A DNA stretch of 64,000 nt, taken from NCBI GenBank assembly GCA_049304015.1, contig JBAQNS010000009.1, positions 12,069 to 76,068 of the forward strand, in the 5' to 3' direction. The position numbers and the translations under genes were made by a program. The stretch's first letter is position 1. Each line of letters begins with the position of its first letter. Origin of the DNA: JAIFWN01 sp049304015 (GTDB lineage Bacteria > Patescibacteriota > Minisyncoccia > Phycocordibacterales > Zambryskibacteraceae). The notes below the pieces were generated by a model. It had not been told where the DNA came from. It saw nothing but the letters and a program-made list of their open reading frames with translations, and ran no database searches. This document shows, one piece after another, positions 50,513-59,490 of the stretch.

Positions 50513-52258
50513 ATGAATTCGAACGACATTCGCAGTAAATATCTGAGGTTTTTTGAAGAAAAAGATCACAAAATTATACCTTCTGCTTCTTTAATACCAG
50601 AAAACGACCCTTCGGTTCTTTTTACCACAGCAGGCATGCATCCATTGGTACCATTTCTACTTGGAGAAAAGCACCCTGCTGGGAATCGCCTCACAGACGT
50701 CCAAAAATGCATTCGTACAGGAGATATAGACGAAGTGGGGGATTATTCACACCATACTTTTTTTGAAATGTTGGGAAATTGGTCACTTGGTGATTATTTT
50801 AAAGAAAATGCCATAAGGTGGAGTTTTGAATTCCTTACTTCGGACAAATGGCTTGGGTTAGACAAAAATAAAATTGCAGTTTCAGTTTTTAGAGGAGATG
50901 AAGATGCGCCTTTTGATGAGGAAGCCTATAACATTTGGAAAGATTTAGGTATTAGTGAGAGCAGAATTGCAAAGCTTCCAAAGAAAAACAATTGGTGGGG
51001 ACCAGCCGGAGAAACAGGTCCATGTGGACCAGATACAGAAATGTTTTATTGGGTAGGAGATTTAAATAATGTGCCAGATAGTTTCAATGATGATAATCCA
51101 CTTTGGCTTGAAATTTGGAATGATGTTTTCATGCAATACAATAAAACTAAAGATGGTAAATTTGAGCCCTTAATCCAAAAAAATGTAGACACAGGAATGG
51201 GGTTAGAAAGAACTCTTGCTGTAGTTAATGGTCTAGATGATAACTACAAAACAGAGTTATTCTGGCCAATCATTAAAAAAATTGAAGAATTATCGGGTAA
51301 GAAATATGAGGAAAACCAAAAAGCAATGCGTATTATTGCTGACCATATTAAAGCAGCCACATTTATTCTTGGTGACGAGAAGGGAATTGCTCCATCAAAC
51401 ACAGGCCAAGGATACGTACTAAGAAGATTAATTAGACGAGCTGTAAGATATGGAAGACAACTTGGTATTATGTCGTTCACTAGTGATACCGCTGAAGTAA
51501 TAATAAATATTTACAGCAGTATTTATCCAGAGCTGCTAAAAAACAAAAGTTTTACTCTCAACAACTTTAAAATAGAAGAAGATAAGTTTGAAAAAACCCT
51601 TGAGAACGGTATTAAGGAATTTGAGAAAGGTACAGATGCTTTCACTCTCTTTACTTCTTATGGCTTCCCATTAGAACTAAGTGTTGAGATGGCCAGGGAA
51701 ATTGGAAAGGTTATCGATGTAGAAGAATTTAATAGAAAATTCAAAGAACATCAAAAACTTTCTCAAACATCATCTGCAGGTATGTTTAAAGGTGGTTTAT
51801 CTGACGCCAGTGAGGAAAATACTAAGTTACACACTGCCACCCACATGCTCCATCAAGCCTTGCATGATGTTCTTGGAGACGAAGTCGGCCAAAAGGGAAG
51901 CAATATCACTTCAGAAAGACTACGCTTTGACTTTTCATTTCCACGCAAACTTACAGATGAAGAAAAGAAAAGAGTAGAGGAAATAGTTAATCAAAAAATA
52001 GAAGATGCTCTACCAATGCAAAATGTAATTCTCCCTAAAGTTGAAGCAGAAAAGATTGGTGCCAGACATTTTTTTGACCAAAAGTATCCAGATCAAATTT
52101 CTATTTATTTTATAGGCAATTCTCTTGAATCTGCCTGGTCCAAGGAATTTTGTGGAGGTCCCCATGTGAAGAATACGAAGGAACTCGGAAAATTTAGAAT
52201 CACCAAAGAAGAGGCAGTATCTGCTGGTGTCAGAAGAATCAAAGCGGTGCTAGAATAA
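50513..52258 (+). CDS. alaS: Alanine--tRNA ligase, short form
   Basis: 581 residues versus about 870. The catalytic core (SNDIRSKYLRFFEEKDHKI, FTTAGMHPLVPFLLG, SNTGQGYVLRRLIRRAVR) and an editing domain with zinc motifs HTATHMLHQ and CGGPH are present; the C-Ala domain and part of the linker are missing. It charges the two G3-U70 tRNA-Ala species in this window. TATATT (50501-50506) ends 6 bases before ATG. Confidence 0.96.
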   Translation: MNSNDIRSKYLRFFEEKDHKIIPSASLIPENDPSVLFTTAGMHPLVPFLLGEKHPAGNRLTDVQKCIRTGDIDEVGDYSHHTFFEMLGNWSLGDYFKENAIRWSFEFLTSDKWLGLDKNKIAVSVFRGDEDAPFDEEAYNIWKDLGISESRIAKLPKKNNWWGPAGETGPCGPDTEMFYWVGDLNNVPDSFNDDNPLWLEIWNDVFMQYNKTKDGKFEPLIQKNVDTGMGLERTLAVVNGLDDNYKTELFWPIIKKIEELSGKKYEENQKAMRIIADHIKAATFILGDEKGIAPSNTGQGYVLRRLIRRAVRYGRQLGIMSFTSDTAEVIINIYSSIYPELLKNKSFTLNNFKIEEDKFEKTLENGIKEFEKGTDAFTLFTSYGFPLELSVEMAREIGKVIDVEEFNRKFKEHQKLSQTSSAGMFKGGLSDASEENTKLHTATHMLHQALHDVLGDEVGQKGSNITSERLRFDFSFPRKLTDEEKKRVEEIVNQKIEDALPMQNVILPKVEAEKIGARHFFDQKYPDQISIYFIGNSLESAWSKEFCGGPHVKNTKELGKFRITKEEAVSAGVRRIKAVLE

Positions 52259-52262
52259 AGTG

Positions 52263-53399
52263 ATGAAACTGTGGTCCAAATCAAGTGATGACAAAACAAT
52301 ATTGGTTTTGGATATTTCTTCTGGATCAGTTGGAGCTGGACTCATTAGACTCAAGTCAGATAGCATCCCTCTTATTCTAAATACTTCTAGAGTCCCTTTA
52401 TATCTTTCGAATAAACCAAATCTTGAGTCAATAGAAAAGGCTCTAATAAAAAGTGTCAGAGAGGCTATAAGTAATGTTGGGAATATGAGTGTTGATAAGG
52501 TATTAGTATCATTTTCATCTCCATGGATAGCTTCAAGACTCAGGACATATATGGAAAAGTCTGAAAAGCCCTTTACTGTGAATCAGAAGTTAATAAGAAA
52601 TGTTTTGGAGAAAGAAGAAGAAATTTTTATAAATGATCTATCTAAGAGGTACATAGACGAGAGTGTGATGTTTGATTCAAAAATAACAAGCATCGCATTA
52701 AATGGTTATGAATCAGATTTATCTTCTTCCCAAAAAACTACTGATTTGAAAATTCAATTTATGCTTTATGCCGGTCAAAAATCATTAATCAATAAAATTG
52801 AAGAAGAGATAACTAGTTTGATTGGTGTGAGGGATGGATTGGTACTTGAAAACTTCATGTTCATATTCATGAAGGTATTCACAAAAACATTTCATAATAT
52901 GCATTCTGTATTATTAGTGAACATGTCCAATGAAGCTTTGGATTTATTACTCATAAAGGAATCGTGCCCGCTGGTTACTATTTCATTACCATTTGGTCCA
53001 GCTTATATGGCCAGAGCTATTCAAAAAGAATTCAATGTTCCACTTGAAGTAGCTTATTCATATATTTCGCTTTTTTCAGATAATGTTTTAGATACTAAAA
53101 CTAAAGAGAGAATTGATAATTTATTTGAAAGAATTGAAGCCAAATGGGGGGAATCTTGGAACAAAGTCACAAGTGAAATACCAAAAGATCAAGTTATTCC
53201 TTATAAAATATTCTTAATTGGGGCCGCCCAAAATGAATCTATTATTAAGACTTTACTGTCTGGCACTTTTGATAATCACAAGGTAGAACAAATAAATAAA
53301 AATAGTGAGTTCATAAAACTCATAACAAAATTCTCTGATGAATCTAGAGTTGATGAAAGGCTTTCAATCCTGTCAGCATACTCAAACTTGAGTTTTTAG
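52263..53399 (+). CDS. FtsA/PilM-like actin-fold protein
   Basis: 378 residues. Opening TILVLDISSGSVGAGLIRLK is a phosphate-1 motif of the actin/ASKHA fold; VLVSFSSPWIASRLRTYMEK and a later IFLIGAAQNESIIKTLL fit PilM or FtsA-type proteins. Weak overall, so I call the fold only. It lies just upstream of a bitopic protein at 53452. I chose ATG 52263; GTG 52260 is possible. Confidence 0.6.
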   Translation: MKLWSKSSDDKTILVLDISSGSVGAGLIRLKSDSIPLILNTSRVPLYLSNKPNLESIEKALIKSVREAISNVGNMSVDKVLVSFSSPWIASRLRTYMEKSEKPFTVNQKLIRNVLEKEEEIFINDLSKRYIDESVMFDSKITSIALNGYESDLSSSQKTTDLKIQFMLYAGQKSLINKIEEEITSLIGVRDGLVLENFMFIFMKVFTKTFHNMHSVLLVNMSNEALDLLLIKESCPLVTISLPFGPAYMARAIQKEFNVPLEVAYSYISLFSDNVLDTKTKERIDNLFERIEAKWGESWNKVTSEIPKDQVIPYKIFLIGAAQNESIIKTLLSGTFDNHKVEQINKNSEFIKLITKFSDESRVDERLSILSAYSNLSF

Positions 53400-53451
53400 T
53401 CATCCACATATTGCAGTGTTCGGGATTTGATATACAATTGTAATTAAATAT

Positions 53452-54780
53452 ATGCCAAGAAACATTGAAGATATCATCGTGCCAGAAAAAAATGATAGGA
53501 AGTCTATTCGCAATATCCCGATCCCTGAAGGCAGGGTGAGAAATGAGAGGAAAATTCCAATTAATATTCATCCTTCTAAGTCAGAAATGAATGATAGGAA
53601 AATTGAGAAAAACGCAGATGAAGATTCTAGCTTTATATTTAAACCAAAAAAGAGATCCCCTAAAAAAGTTATAATTATTTCTTCTGTTGTTGGGTTATTG
53701 TTAGTAATATTTGCTTTACTATCTATTTTCAAAAGTGCCACTCTTACTTATGATCCAAAGATTTTTAATCTAACATTTAATAAGGATTCTTATACTGCCT
53801 ATAAAACTGGTGGAGAGAAAGATTTAATGTTTAGTGTCATAAAGCTTTCAGGTACAAAGGGGGTTGAAGCCAAAGCCAGCGGTGAGGAGAAGGTGTCTAT
53901 AAAGGCTAATGGCAAGGCGGTGGTGTATAACAACACTGATACAGTGGTGAAGCTTATAAGAAATACTAGATTCCAAGCAGTCGATGGGAAAATCTTTAGA
54001 ATTTTGGCAGACATAAGTGTTCCAGCTAAAAAAGGCACTACCCCTGGATCACTTGAGGTTAATCTATATGCTGATGTAGCAGGAGTTGAATACAACATAG
54101 GTTTGACTGATTTTACTGTCCCCGGACTCAAGGGTGACCCAAAATATTCAAAAGTTTATGCAAGGTCTAAAACAGCTATGACTGGAGGTTTTGTCGGTGT
54201 TAGAAAACAAGTAAGTGATACTGATTTGGCTAAGGCTAAAGCAACATTGGAAGTAACTTTGAAATCTGAACTTATGCTTCAAGCCAAAGCACAAGTACCA
54301 GCAGACTTTATACTCTATCCAAATTTGATTGTTATTAATTATTCTGATTTGCCACAAACTTCACCGAAAGCAGATTCAGTGACTCTAAACGAGCAGGCTG
54401 ATTTCTATGGGGTGATGTTTAAAAGAAGCGATTTAAACAATTATCTGGCTCAAAAGAAAGCTAGCCAAGGCATCATAGGGAGTGTTGAGATTGTTGATTT
54501 GGCATCATTGGATGCCACCTTACAGAAACAATCTACACAGGATTTTATTAAAGCTGAACAAATTAGTTTTGAATTGTCTGGTAATGCAAGAGCAGTAGCC
54601 ATAGTGCCAGAGGAGAATTTAAAGAAAGATTTAGTCGGTTCAAATAAATCAGATTTGGCTAGTATTCTAATAAAATATCCAAGTATCGATAATGCGCATG
54701 TGAAAATTCATCCATTTTGGAAAAATTCATTCCCAACAAACGTAAACGACATCAAAATAATAAAAAACCCTTTAAAATAA
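53452..54780 (+). CDS. Bitopic membrane protein with baseplate J-like region
   Basis: 442 residues. A charged cytoplasmic segment (1-70), one helix (VIIISSVVGLLLVIFALLSIF), and a large outside domain. About 150-220 reads GKAVVYNNTDTVVKLIRNTRFQAVDGKIFRIL...YNIGLTDFTVPGL, the layout of baseplate J/gp47 proteins. That resemblance is common in CPR surface proteins. With the actin-fold protein before it, it may form an inner-membrane envelope complex, comparable to PilM with PilN (inference). Confidence 0.7.
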   Translation: MPRNIEDIIVPEKNDRKSIRNIPIPEGRVRNERKIPINIHPSKSEMNDRKIEKNADEDSSFIFKPKKRSPKKVIIISSVVGLLLVIFALLSIFKSATLTYDPKIFNLTFNKDSYTAYKTGGEKDLMFSVIKLSGTKGVEAKASGEEKVSIKANGKAVVYNNTDTVVKLIRNTRFQAVDGKIFRILADISVPAKKGTTPGSLEVNLYADVAGVEYNIGLTDFTVPGLKGDPKYSKVYARSKTAMTGGFVGVRKQVSDTDLAKAKATLEVTLKSELMLQAKAQVPADFILYPNLIVINYSDLPQTSPKADSVTLNEQADFYGVMFKRSDLNNYLAQKKASQGIIGSVEIVDLASLDATLQKQSTQDFIKAEQISFELSGNARAVAIVPEENLKKDLVGSNKSDLASILIKYPSIDNAHVKIHPFWKNSFPTNVNDIKIIKNPLK

Positions 54781-54804
54781 GGAAATTTAGTATACAATAC
54801 ATAA

Positions 54805-55020
54805 ATGGCAGAAAATAAAGATCTAGAGAGAACAGCTATAGTAATGGAGGCACTCCCAAACATTATGTTCAAGGTCAGAATTGAAGGTGAAGAGACAGAA
54901 TCATTGGCTTATCTTTCAGGTAAAATGAGGCTACACAGAATCCGTGTTTTAGTTGGAGATAAGGTAATTTTGCAGTTAGAACCATATGGAGGTAAGGCAA
55001 AAATCATAAAAAGACTCTAA
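54805..55020 (+). CDS. infA: Translation initiation factor IF-1
   Basis: 71 residues, an OB fold. Typical motifs: VMEALPNIMFKVRIE, LAYLSGKMRLHRIRVLVGDKV. It occupies the 30S A site during initiation. TATACA (54791-54796) ends 8 bases before ATG. Starts the ribosomal protein cluster, as infA does in many bacteria. Confidence 0.97.
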   Translation: MAENKDLERTAIVMEALPNIMFKVRIEGEETESLAYLSGKMRLHRIRVLVGDKVILQLEPYGGKAKIIKRL

Positions 55021-55046
55021 ATGATGGTTTTTTCTAACTTAAAGGT

Positions 55047-55074
55047 TTGACAAATTTATAAAGTTAGCTAAAAT
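55047..55074 (+). promoter_or_regulatory. Promoter of the rpmJ-rpsI cluster
   Basis: TTGACA (55047-55052), a 16-base spacer, TAAAAT (55069-55074), 11 bases before the rpmJ start codon. Confidence 0.7.
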
Positions 55075-55085
55075 AGCTATTCACT

Positions 55086-55202
55086 ATGAAAGTTAAAGCT
55101 TCAGTCAAAAAGATATGCTCAAAATGCCAAATTGTAAGGCGTAAGGGCTATGTCTATGTGATCTGTAAGGCCAACGCAAGACATAAACAAAGACAAGGAT
55201 AA
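55086..55202 (+). CDS. rpmJ: 50S ribosomal protein L36
   Basis: 38 residues: MKVKASVKKICSKCQIVRRK, then VYVICKANARHKQRQ. The zinc ligands are partly kept (CxxC, one more Cys and His). Normal length for bacterial L36. Next gene, rpsM, begins 1 base later. Confidence 0.97.
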   Translation: MKVKASVKKICSKCQIVRRKGYVYVICKANARHKQRQG

Positions 55203-55203
55203 A

Positions 55204-55584
55204 ATGAGAATTTTAGGCATAACCATCCCAGATGAAAAGAGGATTGATATCGGTTTAACCGTTTTGTTTGGTATAGGTAGATCTCGAGCTCGAACTATCC
55301 TTAAGGAAGCAGGAGTTTCAGCAGATTTGAAGCCAAAGGATATTAAGTTAACTGATGAGAACAAGATTCGAGGCATTATTGAGACATTGACCCTAGAAGG
55401 AGACCTCAAAAGAGAAGTTTCCTCAAATATAAAAAGACTAAAAGATATCAAGGCCTATAGAGGAGTGAGACATACACGTGGCCTACCAGTTAGAGGTCAA
55501 AGAACAAAAACAAACTCAAGAACAAGAAGGGGCAATGTTCGTAAGACAATGGGAACTGGCCGCAAGATAGCTGATAAGAAATAA
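55204..55584 (+). CDS. rpsM: 30S ribosomal protein S13
   Basis: 126 residues. MRILGITIPDEKRIDIGLTV at the start; RSRARTILKEAG and the C-terminal RGVRHTRGLPVRGQRTKTN are S13 hallmarks. S13 bridges the 30S head to the 50S subunit. Confidence 0.97.
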   Translation: MRILGITIPDEKRIDIGLTVLFGIGRSRARTILKEAGVSADLKPKDIKLTDENKIRGIIETLTLEGDLKREVSSNIKRLKDIKAYRGVRHTRGLPVRGQRTKTNSRTRRGNVRKTMGTGRKIADKK

Positions 55585-55602
55585 TCATATTTAAATAACA
55601 AA

Positions 55603-56043
55603 ATGGGAAAAAGAACAGTTATCAAAACAGAAGAAGCAGATAAAGAGACAACAACAGTTGCTCCAGTGGTGACAGCATCTTCTAGCACTAAAAAGCGTTT
55701 TGATTCTGGTATTCTTTGTGTAGAATCTACATATAACAACACCAAGCTTGTTCTAACTGACAACAAAGGCAACACTTTGGCTTGGTCAACTTCAGGAGCC
55801 ATTGGTTTCAAGGGAGCAAAGAAAGGAACACCATTTGCAGCTGCAAAGATTGGAGAGAAACTTGCAGAAAGAGCGGCTGCTTTTGGAATAAAAGAGGTTA
55901 AAGTAGTAGTGAAGGGTGTTGGATCAGGGAGAGAATCAGCTATAAGAGGCTTTATTTCAAAAGGGATTAACCTTTCAACTATTCAGGACATGACTCCAGT
56001 ACCACACAATGGACCAAAGCCACCTAGACCTAGAAGGGCATAA
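55603..56043 (+). CDS. rpsK: 30S ribosomal protein S11
   Basis: 146 residues. The core (ESTYNNTKLVLTDNKGN, AWSTSGAIGFKGAKKGTPFA, VKGVGSGRESAIRGF) and DMTPVPHNGPKPPRPRRA tail are typical. A charged N-terminal extension of about 30 residues (TEEADKETTTVAP) is longer than usual. Confidence 0.97.
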   Translation: MGKRTVIKTEEADKETTTVAPVVTASSSTKKRFDSGILCVESTYNNTKLVLTDNKGNTLAWSTSGAIGFKGAKKGTPFAAAKIGEKLAERAAAFGIKEVKVVVKGVGSGRESAIRGFISKGINLSTIQDMTPVPHNGPKPPRPRRA

Positions 56044-56052
56044 AACAAACAT

Positions 56053-56658
56053 ATGAAAATCGGACCAAAATACAAAATTGCACGAAGATTAGGTAGCCCC
56101 ATATTTGAGAAAACTCAAACTGCAAAATACGCATTATCTCTAACTAGAAAGGAGAAGAATATGAAAGGCAGGATGAAGCCTAAGTCTGAATTCGGGAAGC
56201 AACTTACAGAGAAACAAAAAACAAGATTCAGCTACGGCATTGCAGAGAAACAATTTGCAAAATATTCAAAGGCTTCAATAAACGCACCAGAACCAATTCA
56301 GAAATTGTTTAGAGCGGTTGAACTTCGTTTAGATAACGTTTTATATAGAGGTGGCTTTGCTAAAACCAGAGCTCTTGGACGACAAATAGCCTCTCATGGT
56401 CATACAACTGTTAATGGCAAGAGAGTCACCATTCCATCAATTAAACTAGATATTGGTGATGTCGTGGGCATTAGAGAGGGAAGTAAAAATAGCCCACTTT
56501 TTGCTGACATAGAAGAAAAAATAAAATCTCAAGTTGTGCCTGCCTGGATTGAACTTGATCCAAAGAAAAAGGAGATCAAGGTAGTTGCTCTCCCTATATA
56601 TGTGCCGGGTGAGCACGTATTCGATTTAGGGGCAGTGCTTGAGTATTATAGTAGATAA
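56053..56658 (+). CDS. rpsD: 30S ribosomal protein S4
   Basis: 201 residues. KIGPKYKIARRLG opens, then LRLDNVLYRGGFAKTRALGRQIASHGHTTVNGKRV gives the S4 RNA-binding domain. The N-terminal zinc-binding Cys cluster of some S4 proteins is absent. Confidence 0.97.
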   Translation: MKIGPKYKIARRLGSPIFEKTQTAKYALSLTRKEKNMKGRMKPKSEFGKQLTEKQKTRFSYGIAEKQFAKYSKASINAPEPIQKLFRAVELRLDNVLYRGGFAKTRALGRQIASHGHTTVNGKRVTIPSIKLDIGDVVGIREGSKNSPLFADIEEKIKSQVVPAWIELDPKKKEIKVVALPIYVPGEHVFDLGAVLEYYSR

Positions 56659-56732
56659 TCGACGTTCGGACATAGAGTTGCAGAAAAAGCAAGAATAACG
56701 TATAATTTAAACCTAATATTTTTTATATTCAA

Positions 56733-57695
56733 ATGGCTGACTACACAATACTTTTACCTTCGAAACCAAAGGTCATCTCTGAAGAGGGAGTCCGCGGTGT
56801 TTATGAAATTGAGGGTCTTTACCCTGGATATGGTCACACTTTAGGGAACAGCCTTAGACGCATCATACTTTCATCACTTCCTGGCATAGCTATAACTTCT
56901 GTGAAAATCAAGGGAGTTAGCCATGAATTCTCTGTTATGGATGGAGTTAAGGAAGATGTGATTACTATCCTCCTAAATCTAAAGAAGGTGAGAATGCGCT
57001 TTTCAACAGATGAACCTCAGATAATTACCCTCAAGGTAAAAGGTGAGAAAATGGTTACAGCAGCTGATTTAGACCTTCCTGGTCAAGTAGAGGTTTTGAA
57101 TCCAGATCAAATAATTGCCAATGTTACCAGCAAATCTAGTGAACTTGAGATGGAAATCACAGCAGAAAAGGGTCTTGGATTCGTGGCCAAAGAAGTTTTA
57201 GAGAAAAATAGAGTTGATATTGGTTCTATTTCTCTTGATGGTATCTTCACTCCAATTCGTCGCGCTAGCTATGAAGTTGAGAATATGCGTATTGGAGATA
57301 GAACTGATTTTAATAAACTAAAATTGTTTATAGAAACTGATGGGACTATTTCTCCAAAGGATGCTTTGACTCGTTCAATCGAGATAATGATAAACCAACT
57401 TAAGGCTATTGTTGGATTCAAAGAAGAAGCTCCTGAGGTCGAAGAACATGCAGAAGTTTCTTCTTCAGCACACTCCTCATCAAATGTTGACCCAGAAGTA
57501 CTAAAGACCAGAGTAGAGACTTTGGATATGTCAGCCAGAACTCAAAATGCTCTCGCTCAAGCAAACATTAGAACTGTTGGTGGACTCGCTAGAAAGAAAG
57601 AAAAGGATCTTCTTGAAATAGATGGATTAGGAGCAAAGGGAATCAACGAGATTCGCAAGGCTTTAGGAGAATTTGGCATTACGCTCAAAAACTAG
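56733..57695 (+). CDS. rpoA: DNA-directed RNA polymerase subunit alpha
   Basis: 320 residues with both domains: the N-terminal dimerisation part (EGLYPGYGHTLGNSLRRILS-like region at about 27-45) and a C-terminal domain with ALAQANIRTVGGLARKKEKDLLEIDG and GAKGINEIRKAL, which contacts UP elements and activators. A Ser/Glu-rich linker connects them. Gap of 74 bases after rpsD. Confidence 0.97.
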   Translation: MADYTILLPSKPKVISEEGVRGVYEIEGLYPGYGHTLGNSLRRIILSSLPGIAITSVKIKGVSHEFSVMDGVKEDVITILLNLKKVRMRFSTDEPQIITLKVKGEKMVTAADLDLPGQVEVLNPDQIIANVTSKSSELEMEITAEKGLGFVAKEVLEKNRVDIGSISLDGIFTPIRRASYEVENMRIGDRTDFNKLKLFIETDGTISPKDALTRSIEIMINQLKAIVGFKEEAPEVEEHAEVSSSAHSSSNVDPEVLKTRVETLDMSARTQNALAQANIRTVGGLARKKEKDLLEIDGLGAKGINEIRKALGEFGITLKN

Positions 57696-57709
57696 TAAGG
57701 TATACATTC

Positions 57710-58060
57710 ATGCGACACGGTAACGTAAACAGAAAATTTGGGCGAGAACAAAGTCAGAGAAAAGCTCTACTCAAGTCTTTGGCCTATTCACTCGTAGTTA
57801 AGGGTAAAATTAAGACTACTGAGCCAAAAGCCAAGGAAATCCGTCCTTTTGTAGAGAAGCTCATTACTCTAGGCAAAAAACAGACTCTAGCCTCAAGAAG
57901 AGAGCTTGAATCAAGGGTGGGTAAGATTGCAGCCAAAAGAATTGCCACAGTGCTTTCTCCTGAATATATGAAAAGAAAAGGAGGTTATACCCGCATCACC
58001 AAGATGATTGCTCGACAATCAGATGGTGCCAAAATGGCCATTATAGAATTTGTAAAATAA
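57710..58060 (+). CDS. rplQ: 50S ribosomal protein L17
   Basis: 116 residues. MRHGNVNRKFGREQSQRKAL, KTTEPKAKEIRPFVEKLIT and GYTRITKMIARQSDGAKMA are characteristic of L17. Confidence 0.97.
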   Translation: MRHGNVNRKFGREQSQRKALLKSLAYSLVVKGKIKTTEPKAKEIRPFVEKLITLGKKQTLASRRELESRVGKIAAKRIATVLSPEYMKRKGGYTRITKMIARQSDGAKMAIIEFVK

Positions 58061-58061
58061 A

Positions 58062-58406
58062 ATGAAACACACAATAGACGCTACAGACAAGAAACCCGGA
58101 CGACTAGCTACAGAGCTTGCGGTTATGCTTATGGGTAAAAATCGAACTGACTTTTCTAAGAACACTATTGCTCCGGTAAAAATTGAGGTTATAAACGCAA
58201 GCAAAATGAGTTTTAATTCAAAAAAACTAATTGATAAGAAATATGCTACCCACTCAGGTTACCCAGGAGGACTCAAACTTCAATCTATGGAGAAAATGAT
58301 TGCTTCAAAGGGGGGCAAAGAAGTATTAAGAATGGCGGTACTAGGAATGCTTCCAAAGAATAAACTTCGTCAGAAAATGATGATTAATTTAACTATTAAA
58401 GAATAA
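58062..58406 (+). CDS. rplM: 50S ribosomal protein L13
   Basis: 114 residues (bacterial L13 is about 140). DATDKKPGRLATELAVMLMGKNR and VINASKMSF are typical; the GYPGGLKLQSMEKM region and LRMAVLGMLPKNKLRQKMM complete it. N-terminal part is shortened. Confidence 0.96.
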   Translation: MKHTIDATDKKPGRLATELAVMLMGKNRTDFSKNTIAPVKIEVINASKMSFNSKKLIDKKYATHSGYPGGLKLQSMEKMIASKGGKEVLRMAVLGMLPKNKLRQKMMINLTIKE

Positions 58407-58407
58407 T

Positions 58408-58818
58408 ATGGCTGCAGTAAAATCAGATACAAGATACATAGGAGCAGTTGGTCGAAGAAAGACTTCAACAGCGCGCGTACGAATCACCCCTGCAGCAAAG
58501 TTTTCTATTACTATAAATGACAGAGAATTTGAAAATTATTTCCCAACAGCAGAACTAAGACAAACAGTTAAATCGGCTTTTATTGCTTCTGGCTTAGAAC
58601 AAAAATTTGCAGTCACTGCTCAAATAAAAGGTGGAGGAGTCTCCTCTCAAGCAGATGCACTTAGACACGGTATCGCTCGCGCACTTCTAGGATACGATGT
58701 GAACCTAAGAACAAAGCTAAAGGTAAAAGGATATCTAAAGAGAGATCCACGAGCTAAGGAACGACGCAAGTTCGGATTGAAGAAGGCCCGCAAGGCACCT
58801 CAGTGGTCTAAACGTTAA
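58408..58818 (+). CDS. rpsI: 30S ribosomal protein S9
   Basis: 136 residues. GAVGRRKTSTARVRITPA at the start, GGGVSSQADALRHGIARALL, and the tail RRKFGLKKARKAPQWSKR reaching the P site are diagnostic of S9. Last gene of the cluster, with a hairpin terminator after it. Confidence 0.97.
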   Translation: MAAVKSDTRYIGAVGRRKTSTARVRITPAAKFSITINDREFENYFPTAELRQTVKSAFIASGLEQKFAVTAQIKGGGVSSQADALRHGIARALLGYDVNLRTKLKVKGYLKRDPRAKERRKFGLKKARKAPQWSKR

Positions 58819-58822
58819 GATT

Positions 58823-58852
58823 AAATCAGACTCTAAATGAGTCTGATTTGTA
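58823..58852 (+). terminator. Terminator of the ribosomal protein cluster
   Basis: AAATCAGACTC (58823-58833) pairs perfectly with GAGTCTGATTT (58839-58849) around TAAAT. Eleven base pairs, placed just after rpsI; the T tract is short. Confidence 0.75.
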
Positions 58853-58892
58853 ATCTTGAAATTTACTATTTAAAACAGTATCCTATAAGCCT

Positions 58893-59423
58893 ATGAACGA
58901 CGAACAAGATGTAATTTTGGATACAGAGGAAGGAATCGATGACTCTGTTCTATCCGAAGAAGCTCAAGGCGACACTATAAAGAAATTAAAAGATAAGCTT
59001 AAAGACGCTGAATCTAAAGCCAAGGAAAATCTGGATAGTTGGCAAAGAGCCCAAGCAGACTTTGTGAATCTTCGAAAGCGAGATGAGGATGCAAAGGTGG
59101 AATTCATTAAATTTGCTAAATCTGATTTAATTTCTCAATTAATCCCAGTACTCGATAGCTTTAACCACGCTCTTGCACATGGACATAAGGAAGTCGAACC
59201 AATTCAAAATCAGCTTTTAAAGATTTTGAAACAAAACAATTTAGAGGAATTAAATCCATTAGGTGAAATATTCAATCCTAGTGTGTGTGAAGCAGTCAGT
59301 ATGAGACTATCCAAAGATAGGAATGATGACCATAAGATATTAGAGGTTCTCCAAAAGGGTTATAAATTGGAGGACAGAGTAATTAGACCAGCGAAGGTTA
59401 TAGTGGGGGAATATAAGGAATAA
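58893..59423 (+). CDS. grpE: Nucleotide exchange factor GrpE
   Basis: 176 residues. An acidic N terminus, a long coiled coil (about 30-85; LKDKLKDAESKAKENLDSWQ), then DFVNLRKRDEDAKVEF and the C-terminal beta domain with GEIFNPSVCEAVSM and VLQKGYKLEDRVIRPAKVIV. Drives ADP release from DnaK. dnaK follows after a promoter. Confidence 0.95.
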   Translation: MNDEQDVILDTEEGIDDSVLSEEAQGDTIKKLKDKLKDAESKAKENLDSWQRAQADFVNLRKRDEDAKVEFIKFAKSDLISQLIPVLDSFNHALAHGHKEVEPIQNQLLKILKQNNLEELNPLGEIFNPSVCEAVSMRLSKDRNDDHKILEVLQKGYKLEDRVIRPAKVIVGEYKE

Positions 59424-59428
59424 ATATA

Positions 59429-59456
59429 TTGACAATAGTCAAAAATCCCTTATAAT
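59429..59456 (+). promoter_or_regulatory. Promoter of dnaK-dnaJ
   Basis: TTGACA (59429-59434), a 16-base spacer, TATAAT (59451-59456): a perfect consensus. No CIRCE element is seen, so HrcA control is not indicated. Confidence 0.85.
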
Positions 59457-59490
59457 ATAGCCTCAATTAGTAATTTAACTGCAAAACAAT

